This document shows, one piece after another, positions 1-7,937 of a stretch of DNA of 32,162 nucleotides (position 1 is its first letter; each line of letters begins with the position of its first letter). The notes beneath the pieces are model-generated. The model had not been told where the DNA came from. It searched no databases and saw only the letters and a list, made by a program, of their open reading frames with translations. Location: NCBI GenBank assembly GCA_031422195.1, contig JANOPZ010000120.1, positions 1-32,162 on the forward strand. The letters run 5' to 3'. Origin of the DNA: JALOTE01 sp031422195. Lineage in GTDB: Bacteria > Pseudomonadota > Alphaproteobacteria > Rhizobiales > Rhizobiaceae. Both the position numbers and the translations under genes were made by a program.

Positions 1-1
1 G

Positions 2-418
2 GCGCGCGCCGCTTTGCAAGCAAACCCGAACATTACAGTCGTTTTCGCCCCATATGATGAATTTGCAAAAGGCGTAAAAATTGCGGTTGACGAAGCGGGT
101 ATGAGTGGCAGCGTCGATATCTATTCAGCTGACATTTCAACCGCTGATATATCTGCGATGCGTGAAACGGGGTCTGCATGGGTTGCAACGGTTGCCACCA
201 ATCCATCGGTCGTCGGCGAAGTGTCCGTCAGGGCATTGGCATTATTGTTATCCGGTAAAGATCCTGGAGCGTCAGTGGTGGTGCCGCCAACGTTGATTAC
301 ACAAGAGTTTTTGAACTCTTCCGATATTAAAAACATGGAAGAACTCGGTGCTAAAATGCCTGCATTCCAACATGCCGACGTTGCAGTGGCAGACTGGATT
401 CCTTTACCGCCGCGTTGA
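2..418 (+). CDS. Sugar ABC transporter substrate-binding protein, C-terminal part (cut by window start)
   Basis: The frame is open to the left edge, so only the last ~138 residues of a periplasmic binding protein are present; the TTG at 14 is internal, not a start. The segment NPNITVVFAPYDEFAKG, followed by an alternation of beta strands and helices ending with ITQEFLN, is typical of the second lobe of Peripla_BP_4 (ribose/rhizopine-like) binding proteins. Such proteins capture a sugar or polyol in the periplasm and hand it to an ABC permease. The neighbouring RuBisCO-like gene, 70 bp downstream on the same strand, suggests a carbohydrate-acid or branched-sugar pathway. The ligand cannot be told from this fragment. 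Confidence 0.8.
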   Translation, partial: ARAALQANPNITVVFAPYDEFAKGVKIAVDEAGMSGSVDIYSADISTADISAMRETGSAWVATVATNPSVVGEVSVRALALLLSGKDPGASVVVPPTLITQEFLNSSDIKNMEELGAKMPAFQHADVAVADWIPLPPR

Positions 419-430
419 TTTATCGTTGTT

Positions 431-476
431 GGCCCCGCCTTGTGCGGGGCCCACTTAAATATGGCCCGCTGGGCCA
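431..476 (+). other. Two GC-rich hairpins between binding-protein and RuBisCO-like genes
   Basis: GGCCCCGC (431-438) pairs perfectly with GCGGGGCC (444-451) across a 5-nt loop. TGGCCC (462-467) pairs with GGGCCA (471-476) across a 3-nt loop. No U-run follows the first, so it is not a standard terminator. It could protect the 3' end of the binding-protein mRNA or attenuate read-through, as seen for intercistronic hairpins in other sugar-transport operons. The second ends 2 nt before the AGGA ribosome site (479-482) of the next gene and could reduce its translation. The pairing is seen; the role is inferred. Confidence 0.5.
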
Positions 477-488
477 ATAGGAAATTTG

Positions 489-1619
489 ATGGATCGATTT
501 TCAGTTATCTACCGAATTGTTGCTCAAAACGATGATGATGCGGCCTCAAGGGCCGAAGCCATTGCACTAGAAAACACCGTTGAAATCCCGCGTGATGTGG
601 TGCCAGAAGGGTACATAGAAAATGTGGTTTTGGGGCGGGTCGAAGATGTAGGCGCCACTTGCCATGGTGTTTGGACAGCTCGCATAAGTTATCATATTGA
701 CGCCGCCGGACGGGAGCTTCCCCAACTGATCAATGTCATTCTTGGAAATGCCTCAATGCTGCCGGGAGTGAAGGCCATCGGGCTTTTGCATAATGCGGAT
801 ATTACGGCGCGGTTTCCAGGTGCGCGGTTTGGAAAAGATGGATTGCGCCATCTTACCGGGCGGAAAACTGGTGGTTATGTCTGCCCCGTGATCAAGCCGC
901 AGGGCTCATCCACCCAGACGTTGGCGAGGATGTGCTATTTAACCGCCGTAGCCGGTGCAGATATCATCAAAGAAGATCATGGCCTATCAAATCAAGATGC
1001 AGCGCCATTTCGTGAAAGAGTGCGCGCTTGTGCTGATGCAGTTTCGCGCGCCAACGACGAACGGGCGCAAAGCGGTGATAATAGCCGGGCCCTCTATTTC
1101 GCAAACATAGGCGGCCACGGTGACCAGGTTAGCGATTTAGCCTATTATGCCAAAGAAGCAGGGGCGGCGGGCATTTTGGTCATTCCGGGGCTGCTGGGGT
1201 TTGATGCCATAAATCGTTTGGCACAAGATCCTGATTTTGGCTTGCCCATTATGGCGCATCCAAGTCATTTAGGGCCTTACGTTTTGTCGCCGGACCACGG
1301 CTATTCCCATGCTATGTTGTTTGGAGAAATGATGCGTCTTGCAGGCGCTGATATTTCAGTATTTCCAAACTTTGGTGGCAGGTTTGGTTTTACGTTAGAG
1401 GAATGCCAGCAAATTGTCCAAGCTTGTCAGTCCACCTCAGGCATTGGTCACTCTATCCTTCCTAGCCCCGGCGGCGGCATGACATTGGAACGTTTGCCTG
1501 AACTGAAAAAAATATACGGCGAGGATTGCGTCTATTTACTCGGCGGCAATCTTCTGCGTTTCGGTGAACAAATAGGCGATGCCATCCGGCAAATGCGCGA
1601 TATGTTGTCGGCACGTTAA
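489..1619 (+). CDS. RuBisCO-like protein (form IV), possibly isoapionate-pathway type
   Basis: A 376-residue member of the RuBisCO large-chain superfamily. The ATG at 489 is preferred over the TTG at 486 because AGGA (479-482) lies 6 nt upstream. The N-terminal domain begins FSVIYRI; the barrel follows. The loop-1 lysine is kept (VIKPQG, ~K136), as are the carbamate-type lysine and following aspartate (IIKEDH, ~K161/D163), but the usual glutamate is His164. The loop-6 region reads HSILPSPGGGM without the catalytic lysine needed for CO2 fixation, so this is not a carboxylating RuBisCO. RuBisCO-like proteins with this site occur in D-apionate/isoapionate catabolism (OiaX, ApdRLP), where they act on 3-oxo-isoapionate 4-phosphate. 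The adjacent sugar-binding protein fits that, but the subclass is inferred from memory. Confidence 0.85.
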   Translation: MDRFSVIYRIVAQNDDDAASRAEAIALENTVEIPRDVVPEGYIENVVLGRVEDVGATCHGVWTARISYHIDAAGRELPQLINVILGNASMLPGVKAIGLLHNADITARFPGARFGKDGLRHLTGRKTGGYVCPVIKPQGSSTQTLARMCYLTAVAGADIIKEDHGLSNQDAAPFRERVRACADAVSRANDERAQSGDNSRALYFANIGGHGDQVSDLAYYAKEAGAAGILVIPGLLGFDAINRLAQDPDFGLPIMAHPSHLGPYVLSPDHGYSHAMLFGEMMRLAGADISVFPNFGGRFGFTLEECQQIVQACQSTSGIGHSILPSPGGGMTLERLPELKKIYGEDCVYLLGGNLLRFGEQIGDAIRQMRDMLSAR

Positions 1620-1680
1620 ATCGTGCGATATGTTGTCGGCACGTTAAACCGTGCGATGTGTTGCCGGCACGTTAAACCGT
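1597..1680 (+). repeat. 28-bp direct tandem repeat, three units, over the stop codon
   Basis: Units are 1597-1624, 1625-1652 and 1653-1680. Units 1 and 2 differ at one base; unit 3 carries two further changes. The first unit encodes the last residues and TAA stop of the RuBisCO-like gene, so the array looks like duplication of the gene's 3' end. At each junction GCACG and CGTGC can pair around a TTAAAC or TTAAAT core, giving small hairpins. It ends exactly where an nnrD-like fragment begins. Confidence 0.9.
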
Positions 1681-1815
1681 GATTGGCACGCATTGGCTGG
1701 TGGCATGCCTGCATTTGAAGCTGGTGCAGCAGCATTGTGGCACCATGGCAATCTTGGGGAGAATATCGGTATTGGCCTGACAGCATGCCGTTTAATGGCG
1801 CAGGAGAGGCCGCTT
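1681..1815 (+). pseudogene. nnrD: C-terminal remnant resembling NAD(P)H-hydrate dehydratase (NnrD)
   Basis: The plus frame through 1681-1815 reads ALAGGMPAFEAGAAALWHHG, then a Gly-rich stretch GENIGIGLTACRLM. This matches the end of the ADP-dependent NAD(P)HX dehydratase domain as I recall it (LAG..AQG..PFEAA.AAVWLHG....GPGLIAEDL). No start codon or N-terminal part is present: upstream is the 28-bp repeat. It therefore looks like a leftover tail after deletion or rearrangement. The identification rests on a motif of about 45 residues remembered from the family. Confidence 0.45.
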
Positions 1816-1888
1816 TCAGCTTTCATTTCGTTAAGACTAAAGGCTGTTTGGCAAAGTGGCGGTCGATTTACCGATTAGCGATGCCAGC

Positions 1889-2581
1889 CTATTCATCGCG
1901 CAACCGGTAGCCAACGCCGGGCTCGGTTTCAATCAGCAGGGGCGCATTTGGGTCTGGCTCAAGTTTGCGGCGCAATTGCCCGATATACACCCGCAAATAA
2001 GCCGCATCTTCAACATGGGCCGGACCCCATACGGCTTGAAGTAGCTGGCGCTGGGTGATCACTTTACCCGCATGGGTTATCAGCGCGCGCAAAAGCTCAT
2101 ACTCTTTGGGGGTGAGCAAAACGCGCTTTCCGTCACGCGTAACCAATCTTTTGACAAGATCAACAGTGACAGGCCCGACCTGAAACAACGGCGCTTCGCC
2201 TTGCCGTGCGAGACGGTGGCGCAAAGCAGCTCTCAAGCGCGCCAACAGCTCCCCCATCCCAAATGGTTTATTGACGTAATCATCAGCACCAAGGTCCAGC
2301 GCCTCGATTTTTTCTGTTTCCCGGGCCCGCGCCGAAATAACAATAACCGGTGTCTGGCTGCCTTCCCGAAGGGCGCGCAGCACATCCTTTCCATCCATAT
2401 CAGGAAGGCCAAGATCGAGCAAAATAACATCAGGTGCGTCAGCGGACGCGTGCTTTAAAGCTTCAGCGCCTGTAGTTGCTTCTACGACATCATAACCATT
2501 GGCGGTTAGACTGGCGCGCAGAAAACGCAATATTTGCGGTTCATCATCAACGATGAGAACCCGCAGCTTACTTTCACTCAT
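1889..2581 (-). CDS. kdpE: KdpE, response regulator of the potassium transport operon
   Basis: A 230-residue OmpR-type response regulator. The receiver domain (~5-120) has the acidic pair VDDE, phosphoacceptor Asp56 (LLDLGLPDMDG) and Lys105 (NKPF). The C-terminal winged helix (~130-228) ends RVYIGQLRRKLEPDP...TEPGVGYRL, the usual KdpE ending. KdpE is phosphorylated by KdpD at low K+ or high osmolarity and activates kdpFABC. The ATG overlaps the end of kdpD by 8 bp, so the two are translationally coupled. It is the last gene of the operon; no clear intrinsic terminator is seen after it, only the nnrD-like fragment on the opposite strand. Confidence 0.97.
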   Translation of the reverse strand: MSESKLRVLIVDDEPQILRFLRASLTANGYDVVEATTGAEALKHASADAPDVILLDLGLPDMDGKDVLRALREGSQTPVIVISARARETEKIEALDLGADDYVNKPFGMGELLARLRAALRHRLARQGEAPLFQVGPVTVDLVKRLVTRDGKRVLLTPKEYELLRALITHAGKVITQRQLLQAVWGPAHVEDAAYLRVYIGQLRRKLEPDPNAPLLIETEPGVGYRLRDE

Positions 2582-5288
2582 GGAGTGGTTTGCCCGATGG
2601 TGCCGCCATTTTCAATTTAACAGTAAAGCGTGTTCCTTTGCCTTCAGCAACCGGGCTTTCAACAGAAAGTTGCCCGCCCATCGCTTCAACCAAGCCTTTG
2701 CAAATTGACAGCCCAAGCCCAACACCGGCGCGTGTTTCGTCTTCCCCGCGGTAAAATTTTTCAAAAACCCGTTCGATTCTACCCGGCGAGATACCGCGGC
2801 CATCGTCGGTAACGCTTATCACTGCCAGCATGTCTTCATGTGTTGCACTAATCTCAACCGAGCCGTTTGTGTGTTTGGCGGCATTATCCAGCAGGTTAAT
2901 CAATACCGTTTCCAGCAAAACTGAATCCGCAAGAACCGGCGGCAAGTCGGGGCTGAAACTGCGGATCACATGTCTTGCTTGCAATTCGCGCGTCAAACGA
3001 CGCAAAGCGTTGTTGATTGTGTCTTCAAGATCGAGCCATTCTTTTTTTGGCGATAAAACGCCAGCCTCCAATTGTGTCATATCGAGCAGGTTCTCGACAA
3101 ACCGGTCAAGCCTTTGGGCCTCATCTTCAATTGTGGAAAGCAAATCGCTGCGCTGCGCGGCATCCAACGTGTCATAATCATGGCGCAATGTACTTGCCGC
3201 CCCGAGCACAGAGGTTAGCGGGGTGCGCAGATCATGGCTGATCGACGACAGCAAAGCCGAGCGTAATTTATCGGTTTCAGTCAGCGCATGAACATTGGCG
3301 GCACCCGCGGCGAAATTGATACGTTCAATTGCAATTGCGCCTTGATCCAGCACGGAATCAATGGTTTCGAGCACGTCGCCTCGCGGCGCAGATTTGGTTT
3401 GCAAACCAAATACCCCGCGCGTGACGCCTGCCGCCTTGAGCGGCCGGAAATGCCATTGTGACGACGGCAATGTGCCTGTGCCAGCACCTGTTGCCTCACC
3501 ATGGGAAAACGCCCAGCGTGCCGCAGCAAAATCGCGCTCCGGCAATTGATCGTCAGGCGGCCACGCATAGCTGACCGCCAGATTATCAGCCTGCGGCAAT
3601 AACAAAACTCCCGGATTTTCTGTCAGGCGGTGAATCTGCAGCACCACCGCATGGCCGAGTTCATCGATACTTGTTTTTGAACCCAGCCGTTTTGAAAAAT
3701 CATAAAGTGTGCTGAGCGCAATCATTCGTGCGCGCGCGGCTAGTGCTTGGTTTCTTACGCGGCCCGCCAATGTGCCCGTCGTGATAGCTACAGTCAGGAA
3801 AACAAACATCGCCAGCAAATCATGCCATTCACGCACAGCCAACGAATAAAGCGGCTCGGTGAAAAAGAAATTATAAGAAAAGAAAGCTGCAAGTGCCGTC
3901 ACAATCGCCGGACGCACGCCATGAGACACCGCGCTGAAAAGAACTGCCGCCAAAAACAGCATCGCCACATTGGCACCTGTTGCTAGACCCCTCACCAGCA
4001 AGCAAAGCAAGATCATAAGACCGACAGCGGCAAGACCGCTGAAAAAAGGCACAATCTTTCGCCAATAGTGAATTGGCCAAAAGAGCGGATCAAGCGGCTG
4101 GGCCGCGCTCGTTGTTTCTGTCTTGGTGGTTTTTGCAGCAGGTTTTATCGCGTCTCCAATTTCACTGACAACGTGAACGGCCACACCTTCGGCGCGCCGG
4201 ATCAGTTCAATGACCAGAGATTTGCCGGTGATTTCGCGCCAGCGGCGGGATTTGGCCCGCCCAATGAAAATCTGCGTGACATTGTTTTTGCGGGCGTAGC
4301 TTAAAATTTCGCCCGGCAAATCCTGGCTGGTTAGCCTTTCAACGCGTCCGCTCAGCCGTCCGGCCAAAGCCAATGCTTCATCTATTCCTGATTCTTTTGC
4401 AGGAGACCGAAGCTTTTCAGGGTTTTCAACGGTAACCGCTATGAAAGGCGCTTTGAGCTGATCGGCTATCCGGTTGGCGGCCCGAACGACAGAGCTGCCC
4501 AAACCGTCCGGGCCAACCAGCGCCATAATGCGCTCGCTGGTTGGCCACGGGCCCTCAATTGAATTGGCTTGCATATAACCAACAAGCTGGTGGTCAACCC
4601 GTTCGGCCACGCGGCGCAGTGCCAGTTCCCGCAGAGCTGTAAGATTGCCCGGCTTGAAAAAATTCTCCCGAGCACGGGCAGCCATCGGTGCGGCATAAAT
4701 CTTGCCATCAGCCAGCCGTGCCAGCAAATCCTGCGGGGTAACGTCAATAACCGAAATTTCGTCGGCGGATTCAAACACGGTGTCAGGAACAGTTTCTGCA
4801 ACCCGAACACCGGTAATGCGCGCGACAACATCGCTCAGCGATTCCAAATGTTGAACGTTCAGTGTGGTATGAACATCAATGCCTGCGTCAAGAAGTTCAT
4901 AAACATCTTGCCAGCGCTTCGGGTGGCGGCAATCAGGTGCGTTGGTGTGCGCCAATTCATCGACCAGCAACAAAGTAGGCTTGCGGGCCAAGGCGGCGTC
5001 AATATCAAACTCTTCCAGGTTTTGCCCGCGGTAAACCAATGTACGGCGCGGTAAAGTTTCGAGGCTTTCACACAAAGCTTTGGTTTCAGCGCGGCCGTGT
5101 GTTTCAATGATTCCGGCAACAACATCAACGCCTTGAGCACTTAACCGCCTTGCACTGTCGAGCATGGCATAGGTTTTGCCGACACCGGGCGCCATACCAA
5201 GAAATATCTTAAGCCGCCCCCTGCCAACTTGGTTGGCAAGCACCAACCGGTCATCCGGCCGCTGTTTGTTGTCGTCTCTCGTGCTCAT
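2574..5288 (-). CDS. kdpD: KdpD, osmosensitive K+ channel sensor histidine kinase
   Basis: A 904-residue full-length KdpD. The N-terminal KdpD domain carries a Walker A loop (GMAPGVGKT, residues ~31-39) and a DELAHTNAP segment. A UspA-like domain follows (~250-370), then four transmembrane helices (~410-510), a GAF-like region, the HisKA domain with His685 (SSISHDLRTPL) and the HATPase domain (DNAAKH; DDGRGI; GLGLSICKG). It senses low K+ or turgor at the inner membrane and controls KdpE phosphorylation. Its ATG lies 17 bp after the kdpC stop, so it belongs to the same transcript, an arrangement in which the structural genes and their regulators are co-induced. Confidence 0.97.
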   Translation of the reverse strand: MSTRDDNKQRPDDRLVLANQVGRGRLKIFLGMAPGVGKTYAMLDSARRLSAQGVDVVAGIIETHGRAETKALCESLETLPRRTLVYRGQNLEEFDIDAALARKPTLLLVDELAHTNAPDCRHPKRWQDVYELLDAGIDVHTTLNVQHLESLSDVVARITGVRVAETVPDTVFESADEISVIDVTPQDLLARLADGKIYAAPMAARARENFFKPGNLTALRELALRRVAERVDHQLVGYMQANSIEGPWPTSERIMALVGPDGLGSSVVRAANRIADQLKAPFIAVTVENPEKLRSPAKESGIDEALALAGRLSGRVERLTSQDLPGEILSYARKNNVTQIFIGRAKSRRWREITGKSLVIELIRRAEGVAVHVVSEIGDAIKPAAKTTKTETTSAAQPLDPLFWPIHYWRKIVPFFSGLAAVGLMILLCLLVRGLATGANVAMLFLAAVLFSAVSHGVRPAIVTALAAFFSYNFFFTEPLYSLAVREWHDLLAMFVFLTVAITTGTLAGRVRNQALAARARMIALSTLYDFSKRLGSKTSIDELGHAVVLQIHRLTENPGVLLLPQADNLAVSYAWPPDDQLPERDFAAARWAFSHGEATGAGTGTLPSSQWHFRPLKAAGVTRGVFGLQTKSAPRGDVLETIDSVLDQGAIAIERINFAAGAANVHALTETDKLRSALLSSISHDLRTPLTSVLGAASTLRHDYDTLDAAQRSDLLSTIEDEAQRLDRFVENLLDMTQLEAGVLSPKKEWLDLEDTINNALRRLTRELQARHVIRSFSPDLPPVLADSVLLETVLINLLDNAAKHTNGSVEISATHEDMLAVISVTDDGRGISPGRIERVFEKFYRGEDETRAGVGLGLSICKGLVEAMGGQLSVESPVAEGKGTRFTVKLKMAAPSGKPLHE

Positions 5289-5305
5289 GAATTATTCTTA
5301 CACGC

Positions 5306-5863
5306 TTACGCGGGACTTAATCTATCAAGTTCAAGGTTTAGCTTGAGCACGTTGACCCGGGGTTCACCGAGAATACCAAAACCGCGGCTTTCAATCTGAG
5401 TTTCAACCAATGCACGGATTGCGCTTTCGTCCATTTTTCGTGCCAGTGCCACACGAGAAATTTGCAACATCGCATTTTCAGGGCTGATATGCGGATCAAG
5501 GCCAGATGCAGACGTTGTCACTGCGTCGGCAGGAATATTGGTTCCGCCAAGTCTAGCGACATCGCTGGAAATACGTTCCATCAAAGCTTTGGATGTTGGT
5601 CCAAGGTTTGACCCGCTTGAAGCTGCAGCATCATAGCCGCTACCCGCTGCAGATAAACGCGGATGAAAATAGTTCTCTGCGCTGAAATTCTGGCCAATCA
5701 AGTTTGATCCTATAACTGCATTGTCACGCAAGATCAGGCTGCCATTGGCTTGAACCGGCAATACAGCCTGTGCAATGCCGGTCACGGCCAATGGGTAGAT
5801 CAAACCGGTAAGTACCGAAAACAGAACCAGCATAACAAGAGCGGGGCGAATGTGAGCAAACAT
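5306..5863 (-). CDS. kdpC: KdpC, K+-transporting ATPase subunit C
   Basis: A 185-residue single-span protein. One N-terminal membrane helix (residues ~8-30, MLVLFSVLTGLIYPLAVTGI) is followed by a periplasmic domain containing QNFSAENYFHPRLSAAGSGYD and GSNLGP, both KdpC hallmarks, and DPHISPENAMLQ. KdpC stabilises the KdpFABC complex and couples the channel-like KdpA to the ATPase KdpB. It starts 3 bp after kdpB ends. Length and motifs are normal for the family. Confidence 0.97.
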   Translation of the reverse strand: MFAHIRPALVMLVLFSVLTGLIYPLAVTGIAQAVLPVQANGSLILRDNAVIGSNLIGQNFSAENYFHPRLSAAGSGYDAAASSGSNLGPTSKALMERISSDVARLGGTNIPADAVTTSASGLDPHISPENAMLQISRVALARKMDESAIRALVETQIESRGFGILGEPRVNVLKLNLELDRLSPA

Positions 5864-5866
5864 TTT

Positions 5867-7936
5867 TTACATCAATCCTAGAAACGAAATGACCATATCG
5901 ATGAGTTTAATTCCGATAAACGGGGCAATCAAACCGCCAAGGCCATAGATTAGCAGGTTGCGCCGCAAAATCGCGCCTGCGCCAGCGGCCTTGTATGTCA
6001 CGCCCCGCAAAGCCAGAGGGATAAGACATACAATCACGAGCGCGTTAAATATCACTGCTGAGAGAATGGCGCTTTCCGCATTGGTCAGCCCCATCACGTT
6101 CAGAGCATTAAGCTGCGGGTAAGTTGCCAGAAACAAAGCCGGCAAAATGGCGAAATATTTTGCCACATCATTGGCAATTGAAAACGTCGTCAGCGCGCCG
6201 CGTGTCATCAGCATTTGCTTGCCAATTTCGACGATCTCAATCAGTTTTGTCGGGTTGGAATCTAGATCCACCATATTGGCGGCATCGCGAGCGGCCTGCG
6301 TGCCGGTTTGCAAAGCGACGCCAACATCGGCCTGCGCCAACGCAGGTGCATCATTGGTGCCATCACCGCACATAGCTACAAGTCTGCCGCCGCTCTGCGC
6401 TTCACGGATATAATCGAGCTTATCTTGCGGTGTTGCTTCAGCAATAAAATCATCCACTCCGGCTTCTGTTGCAATAGCAGCGGCAGTAATGCGATTGTCG
6501 CCGGTAATCATAACAGTGCGGATACCCATTGCACGCAAAGCGGCAAAGCGTTCTTTAATGCCGGGCTTCACAATATCTTTAAGGTGAATGACGCCAAGCA
6601 AATTGCCGTTCTCAGAAACCGCCAAAGGCGTTCCACCACTGCGTGCGATTCGTTCTACTGCCAAAGAGAAATCAGCAGGCGGGTCAATGCCAAGCGATTT
6701 GATAACGCTGTCCACCGCGCCTTTCCGGATAATGCGTCCATCAATATCGATGCCAGACATTCTGCTTTGCGCGGTAAATGGAACAAATATCGCACTGGTA
6801 TTCAGTTCGGGTTTGCTCAGGCCATAACGGCTCATCGCAAGATCAACAATGGAACGGCCTTCAGGTGTTTCGTCGGCTAAGGATGACATAAGTACCGCGT
6901 TAGCCAATGCGCTTTCGCTCACCCCGCCAACCGGCATAAAGCCATCTGCCATGCGGTTGCCATAAGTGATTGTACCCGTTTTATCGAGCAATAATGTATC
7001 AACATCGCCCGCCGCCTCAACCGCGCGGCCAGACGTGGCAATTACGTTAAAGCGCACCAAACGGTCCATGCCCGCAATACCGATGGCCGACAAAAGGCCG
7101 CCAATGGTCGTGGGGATGAGCGTCACAAACAAAGCAATCAGCACCGGCACACTTGGCGGCACGCCGTCAAACGATGCAATGCCAACCAACGAAACAACAG
7201 CAATCAGAAAGATGATCGTCATGCCTGCAAGCAGCACATCAAGCGCAATTTCATTGGGCGTCTTTTGGCGTTTTGCGCCTTCAACCAAGGCAATCATGCG
7301 GTCGAGAAACGTCTCACCGGCCTTTGCAGTGACCTGTACAACAATCCAATCTGAAAGCACCATGGTTCCGCCCGTAACGGCACTCCGGTCGCCACCGCTT
7401 TCACGGATGACAGGCGCAGATTCGCCGGTAACCGCGCTTTCATTGACCGAGGCAACGCCTTCAATCACATCGCCATCGGCCGCAATCAAATCACCTGCCT
7501 CAACCAAGATCACGTCGCCACGGTTTAGCGCGCCTGATGCAATAGTTTCAAACGCCTGGCGATTGCGCGGGTCATTGAGGCGTTTGGCAAACACATCACT
7601 GCGCAATTTGCGCAAGGCGTCAGCCTGCGCCCGCCCGCGGCCTTCAGCAATGGCTTCTGCAAAAGTTGCAAAAAGCACCGTAAACCAAAGCCAGGCAGCG
7701 ATTTGAGCGTTAAAACTAAATGGAAGCCCCAAAATAGCGTCGCGAATGGCAATATAGGTCACGAAGGCGGCAACAACTTCAGTGACAAATATCACTGGGC
7801 TTCGCACCAATTTGCGTGGATCAAGTTTCACAAACGCGTCGCGAAGCGCACGCATAATCAGCGCCGAACTAAATGCAGAAGTCGGCTTTGCAGTTGCGGT
7901 TAACATTGTGGTTGCGTCTTTCATTTGGGATGCCAC
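5867..7936 (-). CDS. kdpB: KdpB, K+-transporting P-type ATPase catalytic subunit
   Basis: A 689-residue P-type ATPase. The actuator loop TGES (~170-173), phosphorylated Asp318 in DKTGTITYGN, the nucleotide-binding KGA segment (~405) and the GDGTNDAP hinge (~524-531) are all intact, with membrane helices at ~45-95, ~235-285 and ~590-685. KdpB hydrolyses ATP to drive high-affinity K+ import through KdpA. The GTG at 7936 follows the kdpA stop by one base; an in-frame ATG at 7924 (M-K-D-A-T-T) is a good alternative start. The TGESAP serine is subject to inhibitory phosphorylation in E. coli and is present here. Confidence 0.97.
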   Translation of the reverse strand: MASQMKDATTMLTATAKPTSAFSSALIMRALRDAFVKLDPRKLVRSPVIFVTEVVAAFVTYIAIRDAILGLPFSFNAQIAAWLWFTVLFATFAEAIAEGRGRAQADALRKLRSDVFAKRLNDPRNRQAFETIASGALNRGDVILVEAGDLIAADGDVIEGVASVNESAVTGESAPVIRESGGDRSAVTGGTMVLSDWIVVQVTAKAGETFLDRMIALVEGAKRQKTPNEIALDVLLAGMTIIFLIAVVSLVGIASFDGVPPSVPVLIALFVTLIPTTIGGLLSAIGIAGMDRLVRFNVIATSGRAVEAAGDVDTLLLDKTGTITYGNRMADGFMPVGGVSESALANAVLMSSLADETPEGRSIVDLAMSRYGLSKPELNTSAIFVPFTAQSRMSGIDIDGRIIRKGAVDSVIKSLGIDPPADFSLAVERIARSGGTPLAVSENGNLLGVIHLKDIVKPGIKERFAALRAMGIRTVMITGDNRITAAAIATEAGVDDFIAEATPQDKLDYIREAQSGGRLVAMCGDGTNDAPALAQADVGVALQTGTQAARDAANMVDLDSNPTKLIEIVEIGKQMLMTRGALTTFSIANDVAKYFAILPALFLATYPQLNALNVMGLTNAESAILSAVIFNALVIVCLIPLALRGVTYKAAGAGAILRRNLLIYGLGGLIAPFIGIKLIDMVISFLGLM

Positions 7937-7937
7937 T

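Noticed and set aside
1597..1680. Possible CRISPR array from the repeated 28-bp unit
   Set aside because: The three copies are directly adjacent without spacers, so it is a simple tandem repeat.
6966..7706. 246-residue plus-strand open frame inside kdpB
   Set aside because: It is the antisense reading of an intact, well-conserved kdpB; its Thr/Ser/Pro-rich sequence is the usual shadow pattern.
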